Positions 24,001 through 37,290 of a DNA stretch of 64,000 nucleotides are shown here, piece by piece. Under the pieces are notes generated by a model. The model did no database searches. It saw only the letters and a program-made list of their open reading frames with translations, and was not told where the DNA came from. Positions within the stretch are counted from its first letter, which is position 1; each line of letters begins with the position of its first letter. The stretch is from Augochlora pura (taxonomy: Eukaryota > Arthropoda > Insecta > Hymenoptera > Halictidae), in the NCBI RefSeq assembly GCF_028453695.1, contig NC_135776.1, forward strand, positions 16,190,663-16,254,662, given 5' to 3'. Both the position numbers and the translations under genes were made by a program.

Positions 24001-27000
24001 GGAGATTAATACAATCAATTTATCTTGTTACACTGTCCCATTCAATGCAACCAATTCAACAACAAAATGCATGAAATGTAAAAGGAGTAAAATACAGTTG
24101 CTACAGAAAGTATCAATAAAACAAGTAAAATAAGTAAGTGTCCCATTCATGGTAATTCTCATCTATAAGAGATCCTCCTCGAGAGCGTCAACCTTGATAC
24201 TTCACTACTGAAGGTCACTGCCCGAACCCAGCAAACCACGCCCACCGGCGCATCCCCTTCCTCCGGCGCAGGGAAACCGCAGAGAGGGGGCAGCGGGCGT
24301 GACAGTCGACGCGACGCCGAATGGGACCGAGGTGGGCGTGGCATCGCGACATCGGACGCGATCGTTCATGTGTTCCGGAGCACTTAAACCCGTTCGATAC
24401 GATTCGATCGAACGGATTGAATCACGGCTGCGAGTCGAACAGCCACGATCGATGGAAATCGGTGTTAATTGAAACACGCGAGGGCAACAAATAGATGACA
24501 TGATTGAATGGGAGGGTGGTGGTGCAGTGGGTGGTCGCGTGTGTGACTAACGATTTTCGTTTCCCGGTTCGTCATCGATCGCGCGAGGTGGAGCCGCACC
24601 GGCCGTTCTCAATCGGCGACATTGAGGCATCGTTCTGGAATTCGTTTAGCCGACCGGCGCGAAAGGTCGTCATCGATTCCGTCCAGGGAATTCCAGCGGA
24701 TTTCGGTGGATCCCCGGAGCCCCGATGCTGAATGGACGCTAAATTCCGGTTTATCCGGCCGCGATTTCCGCTCGGCGGAGCGTGTTAATTACCGTCTAAT
24801 ACCGCGGACACGTAGGTGCCGCGCATCCAATTTGTGTCAGCCGGGTCAAAACGACTAGACTGCGCGCCTCGCGTGCCAACAGAGGCTGCGACTACTTTCA
24901 GGTTAAGAGCTCTCCACTGCCACGGCTCAACAATTGACACAGTAACTTCTTTAAGACTGGCTTTTCTACCATTTTCAGTTCGCCGGTCGCGGCGCGAGCA
25001 GCTCTGGCTTGTCGGAATAGAGCTCTCTCTCTCTCCCCCTCTCTCTCTCTTTGCATTTCTCTTTTGGACAGCTAGAAGACATCCGATCGAGGGAGAAGTA
25101 GTCGCGGTTGGCATTGACCCGAGCCCGCGCGACCCTCGAACTCGGAAAACCACCTCTTAAACCGCGAAACCCGTGGAGACTGTACCCATCAGCGCGGCTC
25201 ATCATTCCATAAATCGTTACATGATCTTAAAAGTCACTCTAAGGAGTACCCGAGGTGATTTGAACTAACTTTTTCCTTTGCGAAAATGCAATCCGAGGCT
25301 CCGTTTACAAGTTATTAACGAAAAACAGTGACCAATGAGACGCGAGATCAGCTCGCGCGTTCGATGTCTCCGCCGCCTCGCGCCAGTTGATCTAGCTTCT
25401 CATTGGCCATCGATTTTCGTTAATAACTCGTAAATGAAGCCAAGGAGGACGTTTTTGTAAAGAAAAAAGTTGCTTGAAATGACCTCAGGTACCTCCAATT
25501 TCACGATTGAAAGTGATCTATGGGGCACCTTGTATTTTTGAAATTCCGTGGAGAATTGTAACCGCGCGAACGCGACACGTTGCTAGAGCGTCGATTTCGT
25601 CGCCGCGCGAACAGTGCTCCGAATTCCAGGAACAAGGGGGTCAGGGATCGTAGTATGAAATTACACGTCCTACCTATTGTTCCCATGTGAAAAGGCGATG
25701 ATCGTCCCGGAATTGGCCTCCTCTTGTCGCAGAGCGGCGGCTATAGTGAATTCCGGAACCCGCCGGAGTAGTGTGGCCGCTCGTTCGAAGCTCGCCTCGT
25801 TCAGTCGGAGCTCCCTCTCCTCGCCTGCAGTAGTAAAACTCGATCATTTCTGCGTTCCGCTCGATCCTGGCGCGCTAATAATCATATTACGCCGGAACAC
25901 GCCGGCTGCCGCGGATAGTTATCCCGTGTTCCGAGCGGCTCTCGGTACGAATAGCATCGATTGTTCGGCGGTGCATAGCTCGGTCGTGCCACCGACACGG
26001 AAAATCAACGACGGAACCACTGCCCGGTGCAATCGGATCTATCGCCGGCTGTTTTCCGCGGAGGCTCCTTCGCTTTTCACCATTCGCCCCGTGTTAACCC
26101 TTTGTGATCGTATTAACGAATATTTTGTCGCGCGACGAATATTCGTTGCTTCGCAAACAATCGCCGATAGCCAAACGACGAAAATTCGTCTACTTTCAAA
26201 TATATCCATATTTGAAATATATTTGTAAATTTATTTATATTTGAAATATATTTTCAGATCTATTTATTACATTTTCCTCTATTTTTAAATTCTGTATATT
26301 CCAGAAAATAATTTAGTCTTTTTCTTTGAACGGAGATTATTTTAACCAGAGGTGGTATAATTATATCTATCAATGAGAAAAAAATATATGATTGAAATAT
26401 GAAAGAAAAATATATGATTTATTATTTTTAAAAGATAAAATATACAGTGCCGTTTGAATTATTCCTCGATGTTATAGCATCTATTAGCACGTTTCCGGAC
26501 AATTTGAAAATATTGCGAAGCCGTGGACAACCCCACGTGGTCGATGTGGGATTAAATATATGATATTTTAATCATTTGCCTTATATATTTTATGTATTGT
26601 CATGTATTATATATTATTGCATATATTATAGATGGTGCATTACTGTAAATATTATATATTACTTTATATATTACATTATTAAAGAGAACTTTAATAATAT
26701 ACTTTAACAATAAATAATAATAATTAAGTGTGACGCGTCATAATACAAGATAACCTCCACAAAATAGACGGCGCATCGTTACTAAGAGGTTATGTGAAAA
26801 TGAAAAAAGAATAAATAGCTTCAAATGTAGATACTCGACTGCATAGGGTTAATAGCTGTCCGCCTTACGACTGGCCAACGGAAAATTTCCATTTTTCGGG
26901 AACAATTGCGAGCGGAAGAGTCGGCCGATCTGGGTCAGCCGAAATTTTTCTCGACTCGCATCGATCTCTAGGATTCGCCAGCCGGCCGCTCTCAACTACG

Positions 27001-30000
27001 CAATCAAGTTGACATGAAAATTCGATTGGCTGTGGTCGCCGACTCGTCCGCTCGAATTCGATCCAACGAACCGAGGCGCGTCCTTTTTGCTCCAAAGCCG
27101 TCGCAGCCCTGGTCCGTCGAATCAGGACCGCGTGTAGGCGGTACAATGCTCTCCGACAAACGTCCTGGCAATTATGCTAAGCTACAGAATAGGGGTAATT
27201 TCAAGAAAGTTGTAGCGGCCACCTCACCAACCCCTCCAACAAAATTTATTCGGCGAAGGGACCGGAATTTTCACCGATGTATATCATACCGGGTGCGTCC
27301 GCCTGTAGATCGTCCCCTCAAAAGATTCAATTTCTTATGCGAAGGGCAACGGAACGAGATTACCAAAATTGGACCCTAAATTGTCCGGAATTCGGAGGAG
27401 CGGACATTTTTTATCGGGTCGCCAAGAAGTTGCCTCGTTCCGCGATGCGGATCCGCCGGGATTGGGAACCGTTCCAAGAGAAGAGAACAACCCCGAAAAG
27501 TTGCACAAGGCCTCCGGAACCCTGCCTTCCTCCCTCCCTCCCTCCCTCACCCCGCGCGCGTTATCGACTAATTCGAGAAGACATTGTCCAGGCCGGCACG
27601 CGAAAGCGTGAACACCGGCCCGCGCACCCCCTGTGAAAGCCAGCGCCGCGACCATGAGAGGCCCCCTCGACTCGACAACCCCATCGCCACTCGACAAATT
27701 GCGACAAACCATCGACGCCTCGATATTTGCTCTCGGTTTCGATTCACCCGCGTAATATCGCGTGTCCAATTACTCGCGGAGCAAACGTAAACGCTGGTGG
27801 TCGCTCGCCGCGCGGGTGTACGGACGTCCCCCGTGCGCCGCCTATAGAGCCCGATCGGTATTAGAGAAACGCGCAGCCAGTCGGGGCTGAAAGCGTGGGC
27901 GACGACGACGGTGCAACGTCCGCGAAAAGCGAGGCGCAAATCGCCGTGCCGACGGGGGTTGTGCTCGGGCCAAGGGTGGCTTTCCCCGAAAGAAATTTCA
28001 ATTACCGGGGCCACCCTCGCCTCGCTGCACCCTACCAACGATATTCGTGGAACCTTCTGTGCGGTTTGCAACCTCGGCCCGGAGGGTACTTTTCAACCTA
28101 CACCCCCCCTCCCGGCCCCCTCAACCTTTCGGGTTCCTGTCGCGAATCGGTTTTGGTATTGTTCCAGCGAACTGTTACGCCGGTTTCCTGGCAAACTGCG
28201 ATGGCGCCATTTCAAGACCGAATTCGGGCCCCGTTTTATCGCTTCCGGGTCGCTGCGACGCTAAACCAAAGTTCACAGGTGACCCCCCCAGGTTTGACTC
28301 TTCTTCGAGGCACGCGATTTTCAAGAAAGACGAAAATTCTGATTGCAGGGAATTTTTTAATACGAGATAGCCGGGGAAATGTTAATTTTAATTATTTGAG
28401 GTGCAGTGTTATGGCGATAGGTATTATACTTTAATTAGTGCAATACTTATGTACATATTTTAGTATAATATAGTATATATACTAGTATAATAGTATACAT
28501 ATCATAGTGTAATATATATTATATTGTGAAATTTATATTAGCATAATAATATATATATTAATGAGAAGAAATATGTATTATACAAGAATAAGTATTGTTC
28601 ACTCATAATAAATTTTGAGGAACGAATTTAGCCAACAATTTATTGCGATATGTGCATTATTGTCTTCACTTATTCACACATTTGCCATTAGAATATCCTC
28701 AACTAAATGATATTATATATTTACAATGGAATATCAAACTCTATGACTACGAGTAATTCTTCAAGATCGGTGAAAATATGTATTATATATTCCAACATAT
28801 GTATTATATATTATTATATACACATAGAATGCTAAACAAATTATGAGACAATTTTTGCAGAGATTAAATAGACACATATTGTATAGAAATTTTGTTGCGT
28901 TTGAAATGAAACATAATTGGTACATTTTTATTAACGAAGGAATCACGTGATATAAAAGCATAAAAATATAATCATTCAATTGAATACGAGATACTAAACA
29001 CAAAATTATACCAAATTGAGTACTAAATACTAGATACTAAATTATACTGAATTGAATACTAAATACTGAATTATACTAAATTGAAGACTAAACATAAATT
29101 ATATCAAACTGAATGCTAAATACTAAATTATACTAAATTAAATTCGATTGAATACTAAAACATAAGCAACGTATTTCGCTGTATTACTCCACAAGTTGCA
29201 CAGTGGATTAAATAAGGTGCTACCATACTTTCACCGCTTAAAAACGAACATAACCTTTAATTTTTATTACAGAGCTCTTCGCTTGCTCACATCAAATCAA
29301 TTCTTATAAGAATCAACTCACTTTTACAATTTCTCGTGCAAAACCGGTTAAAAAGAACATCGCAACAAAACTTCCGCTTGCAACAACCGACGAACCAATA
29401 GCGACATGTTGAAACTTGCCAACAAAATTGAACACAATTTATAACAATGTTCAATGGTATTACCAACTGCTTTACTCGATAAGACTAAACTTAAACCCAT
29501 CGCATGCAGCTATTGAAAAATTACAAGATGGGACCAAAAAATATCCCACCGTGCACTACCTATATCAAAAAGATGGACATTTTTAACTCCACCTTGTCCT
29601 AAAGTATCAACCCATCTATCCTCGTACAGATAAAGCGTCCCTTAGAATTCGGACTCCTGCGAACTTCAAGGCTCGAAAGCTGACGAGACAACACAAAAGC
29701 GAGAGATCTCGTCGGTCCAATGTTTTCCTAGCTGCGGTACTTTTATTTATCCGTTCGATCGCCGAATATCGAGACGTGACGCGGCGATCCAGCAAAGGGA
29801 AGCTCGATTGGAAGAGGAGCCACGCAAGGGGTCCCATTGTGATCGTCGAACAAAGCCCGGCGAACGCCGGCGAGCGACACGTGTCCGAGTTTTCTCTGGA
29901 ACACGGAAAACAAGATTCCGCGATCCCCCTTTTGTTGGGCGACGGGGGCCGACGGGTCCTGGAATTGGGTGACCCCTTGGATGCTGTCTCCCCAGCCCCA

Positions 30001-33000
30001 GGGGTCGGCTGATTTAATCTCCGCGTTATTTATTTCTGAAGCGAGGCAACTTTCGCTTCGACCGTCTTCCCGGATGCTAAATTAATGCCGAGGGTGGCTG
30101 ATGGAACTTTCCTCCGCCGCAAACGGCTCGAAACTTCCAACGAGTGTTCCCCATTGATCTTTGCGCCGGCCAACTTTCACTCTGTACATCGGCTTTGCTG
30201 ACCTCTGAATTATAGATCGCCGGTGTCCACGAGCCGACCGCGGGTCTCACTGGACCTGCTCGAAGACGGTTTCTTCGAAAGCCACGTTGTTTGCTATTGT
30301 CGTCGGCGTGTTCCTTCGGGTGATTTCGATCAGGAGACGCTACTCTAGCAGTTGCGCGCCATCGACCTGGAAGTCTACCGCCTAAACGACGACCTCGTCC
30401 GTTAAATAAACAGCCAGGAACGCGGGATCGATTTTTCGTGGAAGCGGCTCACCGCCACCGTCGAGTTAATTCCATCATTAGCGAAGGAAAGCCGAGTACG
30501 GCATTGCGGGGTACGTTCCGCGGCGATCATTAGCTCCTTCAACCAACTGCGAGCCTCGTCCAATTGATCGGGCCGGTGGCGTGTCCTCGCGCGTTTATTA
30601 CACCGCAGAGCACAAGGTGTCCGGTTACCTTTATTAAGCCAGCGCGTCTGAAACAGAAACTCGAGGCGGGTAGTAGCCGGCGGGCCCGGACGGCGCGCGA
30701 AGCCAACCAATCGAGCGCCGTGTGCACCGCTGCACTTTAGCTGCAAGCGGCGCGGGGGTGGGTGCCCACAGCCCCGCGATCGTTTGCACGGGACCGGATC
30801 ACACGGCTCGCTGGCCGATCGACACGCACCGCGCACGCACGCCGGCCGACCAAACTGAAAAATTCATTTCCCTTCTCGGGGGGGGACGGCGTGCACGGCC
30901 GGGCTAATTGAACAACAAATGACGCGAGGCGCGCAAATGTGGCGCGCGGGCCCCGATTGTCATATACGACGAAACTCTATCGGCCGTGCTCGGAACGCTA
31001 ATCGAGCATGTTTCCATCGATGTACAGGGTGTCGCGTTACGAACGAGTTGCCGACACTCCACAGGTGATCCCAGGGGGGACTTAATGATCTCAAGTGCGC
31101 CGTGAAGAAAAAGCGACCGTGCCTGAACGAAACAGCAATCGTTCGTGCTATGACGGAGGGTTTTAACTCCATGGGGCACGTGGGGTTCGAAAAGTGTCCC
31201 ACCTTTTTTATATACGGTAGTCTATGGTGGGACATTTTTAGATCTACCTGGTAATACTGCGATGCAATATGTTTATATTTAGTCTCTTGCTTTTGTGTTG
31301 TTTTGTCAGTTTTCGTCCCTTGAAGTTCTAGGAGTACGAGTTCTCAGGGATGCTTTAACTGTATGGGGATAGGTGGGTCGATATTTTTGGGCACGGTGAG
31401 TTAGAAATGTCCCATCTTTTTGATATAGGTAGTGTACGGTGGGATATCTTTTGTTCCCACCTTGTAATTTTGCAATAGCTGCATGCGATAGGTTTAAATT
31501 TAGTTTTGTCGAGTAAAGCAGTTGGTAATACCATTGAACATTGTTATAAATGTGTTGGCAGATTTCAACATGTCGCTATCGGTTCGTCGATTGTTGCAAG
31601 CGGAAGTTTTGTTGCGATGTTCTTTTTTACCCGGTTTTGTATGAGAAATCGTAAAAGTGAGTTCATTTTTATAAGAATTGATCTTATGTGAGCAAGCGAA
31701 GAGCTGTGTAATAAAAATTAAAGGTTAAGTTTGTTTGTAAGTTGTGAAAGTATGGTGGGATTTTATTTAATCCACTGTGCAACTTGTGGTGTAATACAGT
31801 GAAATATTGTTATTCATCGTTTACGTTTTAGTATTCAATTCAATTTAATTTAAAATAATTTAGCATTTGATATTCAATTTAGTATAATTTAGTATTTAGT
31901 ATTCAATTTAGTGTGATTTAGTACGTACTATTTAGTATTCAATTGGGTATAACTTAGTGCTAAATATTTTGTATTAAATTTAATACAGTTTAGTATGTGG
32001 TACTCAGTTTGATATAATTTAGCACTTAGTAATTAATATTCAATTGAGTATAATTTAGTTTTTAGTATATAATATTCAATATAATACAATTTAGCACTAA
32101 ATACATAGTACTCAATTTACTATAATTTACTACTTACTATTTAGTATTAAATTGTATTATTACATTTGTATGATCTCTTATTATCTGCTTCCATTATTAA
32201 TAAAAATATACCAATTCTATTTCATTTAAAACGCAACAAAATTTCTGTCCAACGTGGGTCTATTTATTCTCAACATCTGTTGTCTTTACCTATGTATTTA
32301 TTATAAAATCCTATGCCTGGTACAGTTAACGATTCGTAATCCGAAAGGGTTAATTTTCCGTGGTGATAATCATCGAAGGGTTAATAGTTGGGTGAAAAGA
32401 GCAGCAGTCGTTCGCGGCCAGGGGAATTCCCACCGGAGTACCACGGATAAAGAAACGCCGTCGGACTGTGAAACTGACCTTTCGCAATATCGATTAATCG
32501 CTCGTTACGTAACCATCGGATACCGACTGATAAGCGCCTATTGTTTTTCCAGTTTATCGCTCCCATTCGTTCGCTCTGCGGCCGGCACTGATAACGGTTA
32601 TCAAGATCGCGGTCAATGGTTCAATTCTGCTGCACTCGCGAGGTCACGCGGCGTTCCAAAAATTTGATCGCCGCATTATTTCCCGCCGAAAAACCGAGGC
32701 AATCGCTGTGCCGCCACTCTCGCTCCAATTCTTTATAGAAGCGATCGAGCATTTTTATCGGACGACGATTTTTTTTTAACAACCCGCCGACTACTCAGGG
32801 TTGCATTTCATTCTTTGCATTCGAGTGAAGATTCTGAGGCGGTCCTAGAAATTACTATAATACTTTTCAAAAAGAACGTTCACGTTGCTACCCCTTTGCT
32901 GTTCCATTTCCTTCATAGTTACGATAAAGAATTTTTTAATTTAATACTGAACATTGAAATATTGAAGATTGAAACAGAATTTACGTATATTTAATATTTT

Positions 33001-36000
33001 TTAATTTACGCACGAACTTAATATTTTTTAATTAATATACAAATTTAGTATTTTTAATTATTGTAGTATATATAAATTTAATATTTTTTAATTTACACAT
33101 AAGCTTAATATTTCAATTCTAGAATTTGTTAGGAATCAAAATAGCTTCGAGTGCAAAGGATTAATTTCTACAGCCTGCAAACAATGTTATCGATCGCAGT
33201 TTCTATCACTAGCCAATATGACGACCGTTATATTCATACATTATGAAAATGACGGGTAACAAATAACTTTCCTCTGTCTTACATTCGTTTCACTATCCGT
33301 CATATTATTTATTTACTTTATTTTATTATCCCATTATTACTTCATTTTATTATTCCCATTTCATCGAAAAACTGTTTCCGACGTACACGTTAGCATAGGA
33401 TCCAAAAATACTTAGGATCCGGCGTTCAGCGTTCTGGATGGCCGGTCTTCCGAGGGTTGATTCTTCGGTTCGACGCTAAATGACTCGCAGCTAATAAGCG
33501 GGCGTGAGTAATGGCCAATCGAGAGCGAGCGAACGTCGGTGAACCACGAGGATCTTTACTGGCGCGAATAAATCAACGCGGCGGGGCAGATAATTAGTCA
33601 GAAAATTCTGGTTTTCGGCATTAACGTCGACGCTTTAATTTCTGGCGCGGAGAGACAGGAAGCACCGATTGTGATTTACGAAAAGTAATAATCGACTTTA
33701 CGGCTTGCAGTGATTGCCGTACGGGGTGGGGGAGGGGGGAGGGGAGGAGAAGGGAGATTGCCTCGGCGTGCTACGAAACGACCCTCCGGTATGCAAATCA
33801 GCCAGTATTCGGGTTAAGAGAAGCCAGTCCCGAAGTGGTTTCGGCTCGGCTCCTCGACCGTGGATTTACTGCATCGCGTACAACCAGTACGCAACCGGTA
33901 CGCGGAGGCGTACATCCCCGAACGATTTAGTTCCCTTGTCTTGGAAAGATGGCCGAATTTTATCATGGACAATGTATGTCTGTCGCTTCGTGGAAAATAT
34001 GCGGGTGAGTCAGGTTATGTCAGGTTATGTCGTCTGTTGCCGGTTGATGCAGAGGGTGCATCGAATGGAATATTTCTATTCGAAATTAGGGTAGATGTTC
34101 CGTTTTCCGTGCTCCCGGATTAAAAACGTATAGAGAAAAAGAAGTTTTATGGGTAAATTGATGATCTATTTTCTTTTTCAATGTTTGTTTAGTAATATGT
34201 AAGACTCGGGTAGGGTTATTACCGTTTTTTAAATGTTAAAATGTAGTAAACAGTTTTTAGTTGATGTTACAACGGTTCTGAGGAATTTATGTTGTTAAAA
34301 ATCGTGATAAATACTTGCTGAAGATAATTATAAATAAGTAGTAATTACAAGTCAATATGTAATTATTATTATGTGATTATAAATTAATATACAATTATTA
34401 TTATACGATTATAAATTAATATGCAATTCTTATTAAATGATTATAAATTAATATGTAATTATTATTATATGATTATAAATTAATTACTGCTGTGACTTAC
34501 GTCGTTCAGGAAGTATATTACGTCGTAAAAGGGTTTTACTTAGTATTAACAATGACAGAAAAGTACCAGCTATGTATGGTTTTATATTTTTAATATAAAT
34601 TCGGAAGTAGGATCAAATTTTACAATTTATCCGTATTTCAGCGTTCTCTTTTATTAGACCGCAGAAATTAATCCAACCTCACTTTGCGGAAAGAATATTA
34701 TGAGAAATGAAAAACGATAGAAGAATATATAATATCAGGAACGTTATTACAAAAAGCACAGTAACTGTAGAAAATACCTACAAAGTGTAAATAAGAGGTG
34801 CAGAAGTATAGAGAGACACAGAAATACGGGGCACGGAATTATGGTCAGAAATATCCTCCCCCATTTAATTAAAACCATCATCTAAATTACTGACTTCTCC
34901 AATTAAATAAAATATGTTTAAAATAAAAAATGTGCTATTTAATAAAAGCTTCAGAAAGCAAAAATTGTCTGAAAAGCGAGGCTTATAAATCGGGCTATAG
35001 CGCCCTGTTATACCCTTGTTACGTGTGCACGGCGCTGAATAAAACATAAGATGATCCTCCGTGGATTCTCACGTGCGTGTCACGTGCGGGTCACGTGAGC
35101 CACCGCGACCATTCCCGCGTATCGGAAAGGCGACGCGATCTCCGAAAAATTCTCAGGGAAACGGGACAAGTATCCGAGAGGCTGGACGACAATATTTACG
35201 ATAACATTTCGGATATTTATGATTCATCGGAAGCGTCCTTTCTGTTATCCCCATGGGGGTGCGACGCACGAAAGGTTCTCGAGCGCGGGGACCCTTCTTG
35301 CTGGGACCGGTTAAGTTACGCGAAGATAATGCCTTCGCCGTTAACGGTACCGTAGTACTCGGCTCGTTTCGTTTAGTACACGCATAAGACATGACTCACC
35401 CTGAAGATAATAAGCTGGCTTTAATCTAACCAGCCCCGGCACCTGTGTAACACCCTGCCGCGTGGTGTTGTGCAGCTGTAACGCTGCCAAGAGGTCTATA
35501 CCGCCGCCAGGATCGCCGCCCGTCCTAGATCTCGTCGACAGGACACCGGTGGTCTCTTCCGTGACGTCGGCTGCGGCCACCGCCGTCTCTTCCTCTTTCT
35601 TGTTTGCCGTGCCGGACACTGTGAAACCAAACGGAAAACGTTTGTTAAGAGCAAACACCAATTACGATCTGTCAAAATTTCAGTCACGAACGCTCGCTGG
35701 CAGCCGGCCGCCGGCTCGCGAGCAACCACTTCGCGACTACCATTAGAAAACTGCTGTCTACAGGGTGTCCTAGAAGATACCCTAAGAGGATCCCGAGGTG
35801 ATTTCAAGCAACTTTTTCCTTAAGAAAAATGCGATTTGCAGTTTCGTTTATGAGTTATTAACGAAAAACAATGACCAATGAGAGGCGAGATCAGTTGGTG
35901 GAATGAGCCTAACGCGCGAAGGCCAGTTTCGCTGATTGGCTTAGTCGCCTAGCGTCAAGAGAGCTCGCAATCTAATCGGTTAATGTTTTTCGTTAATAAC

Positions 36001-37236
36001 TCGTAAATGAAATTACGTGTTTATTCGAAATCCACTACAATGAAATACACGTCAATCAGATTTAACTTGTTACTATTTACACATTACACAATATTATAGT
36101 TTACTACTATATTGAAACAATGATGGCTAGAAAATTGTTAATCTGCAGCCGCTGTTACTAGCTCGGTAGGCTGGACTGGATTGACTGACTCGTTTCCTCG
36201 TAGGCCCTTTATAGTAAGTGTCAATGGTGATTAGGTGCAATAAACAGCAAGTAAAGGAATACTTTTCCTCACCCACATGTTCCGCGCATTTTGCTGAACA
36301 CTCCAACAAAATAATCTGAGGAATCTTTCATTTCTCGATCGTGTGATCGTTCAAGTGATCGTGGGATATCTTGCGTACGAGACACCCTGTATTTTCGCGA
36401 ATCCGTCGACGAATATAGTCAAACGGAACGACGCGTTGCTAGAGGACAGTTGCTTCATTGTCACGCAATTAGAGCTACGAATTCGCGACAGTCGAGCTCG
36501 CCTCTTAATGGTTATTGTTTTTCGTTAATTAATGGTAAACAAAGGCGCGGATCGCACTTGCGCCGAGGCAAAATTGGCCTCGTATCGCCCCGCGGACTCC
36601 TCGTTTCTCGATCGCGAGCGACTCCGGGCCACCCTGTACATTTTCCTAATGCCCTCGATGGCCCGAAAGCCACCGGTTCCCCTATCTCCCCCGATTCGCG
36701 CGAGGAAATCGGCGGCGCGCACCTCGATTATCATCTTCGTCGGGGCTCCAGACGAGTCGCATTAGCATCCCTCCCCCCGGCCCCGTTACCCCCGAAACAG
36801 CGGCCACTCGAACAGCAATAAAGTTCAATGGCGGTATTTCCACTCTCTCCGCGCGGCGGAGAAAAAGAAAAAATGCTAAGAGCCCGTTCAAGGAGCATCC
36901 ATCATCGACGCCGTCCATCGAGTGAATAGCAAGACGGTGCAAGAGGGGTCTCGGCGGAGGGAAACGGTGGGGGCCGGGGGGCTTCAAGGGAGAGGGACAC
37001 GGAAAGGGTGAGGAGCGGGGAAGAAGCGATAAGGAAAGAAGGGACAAGGTAGTCCTCTCGAAACGGTGGCGGTATCGATCGACTCTTCACAGTTGACGGT
37101 CGTTATCGGCCTTTCCGCGCTTTTCCTCGTTTCCGTGAAGCCTTCAACCCCTTCCTAGGCGAGCGACACCCTCTCCCCCCGCGGCAAAAGCTCGCCGCAC
37201 ACCCCCGTAAACACCGCTCCGGGTTTATCGGATCGG

Positions 37237-37290
<54 letters not shown>

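Noticed and set aside
24159..25205. Open frames in the intron between NELL exons 3 and 4
   Set aside because: No family match, and exons 3 and 4 already join in phase.
26094..26852. Treating this TTAA-bounded stretch as a firm element
   Set aside because: Only a few terminal bases match, so it is kept as a low-confidence candidate.
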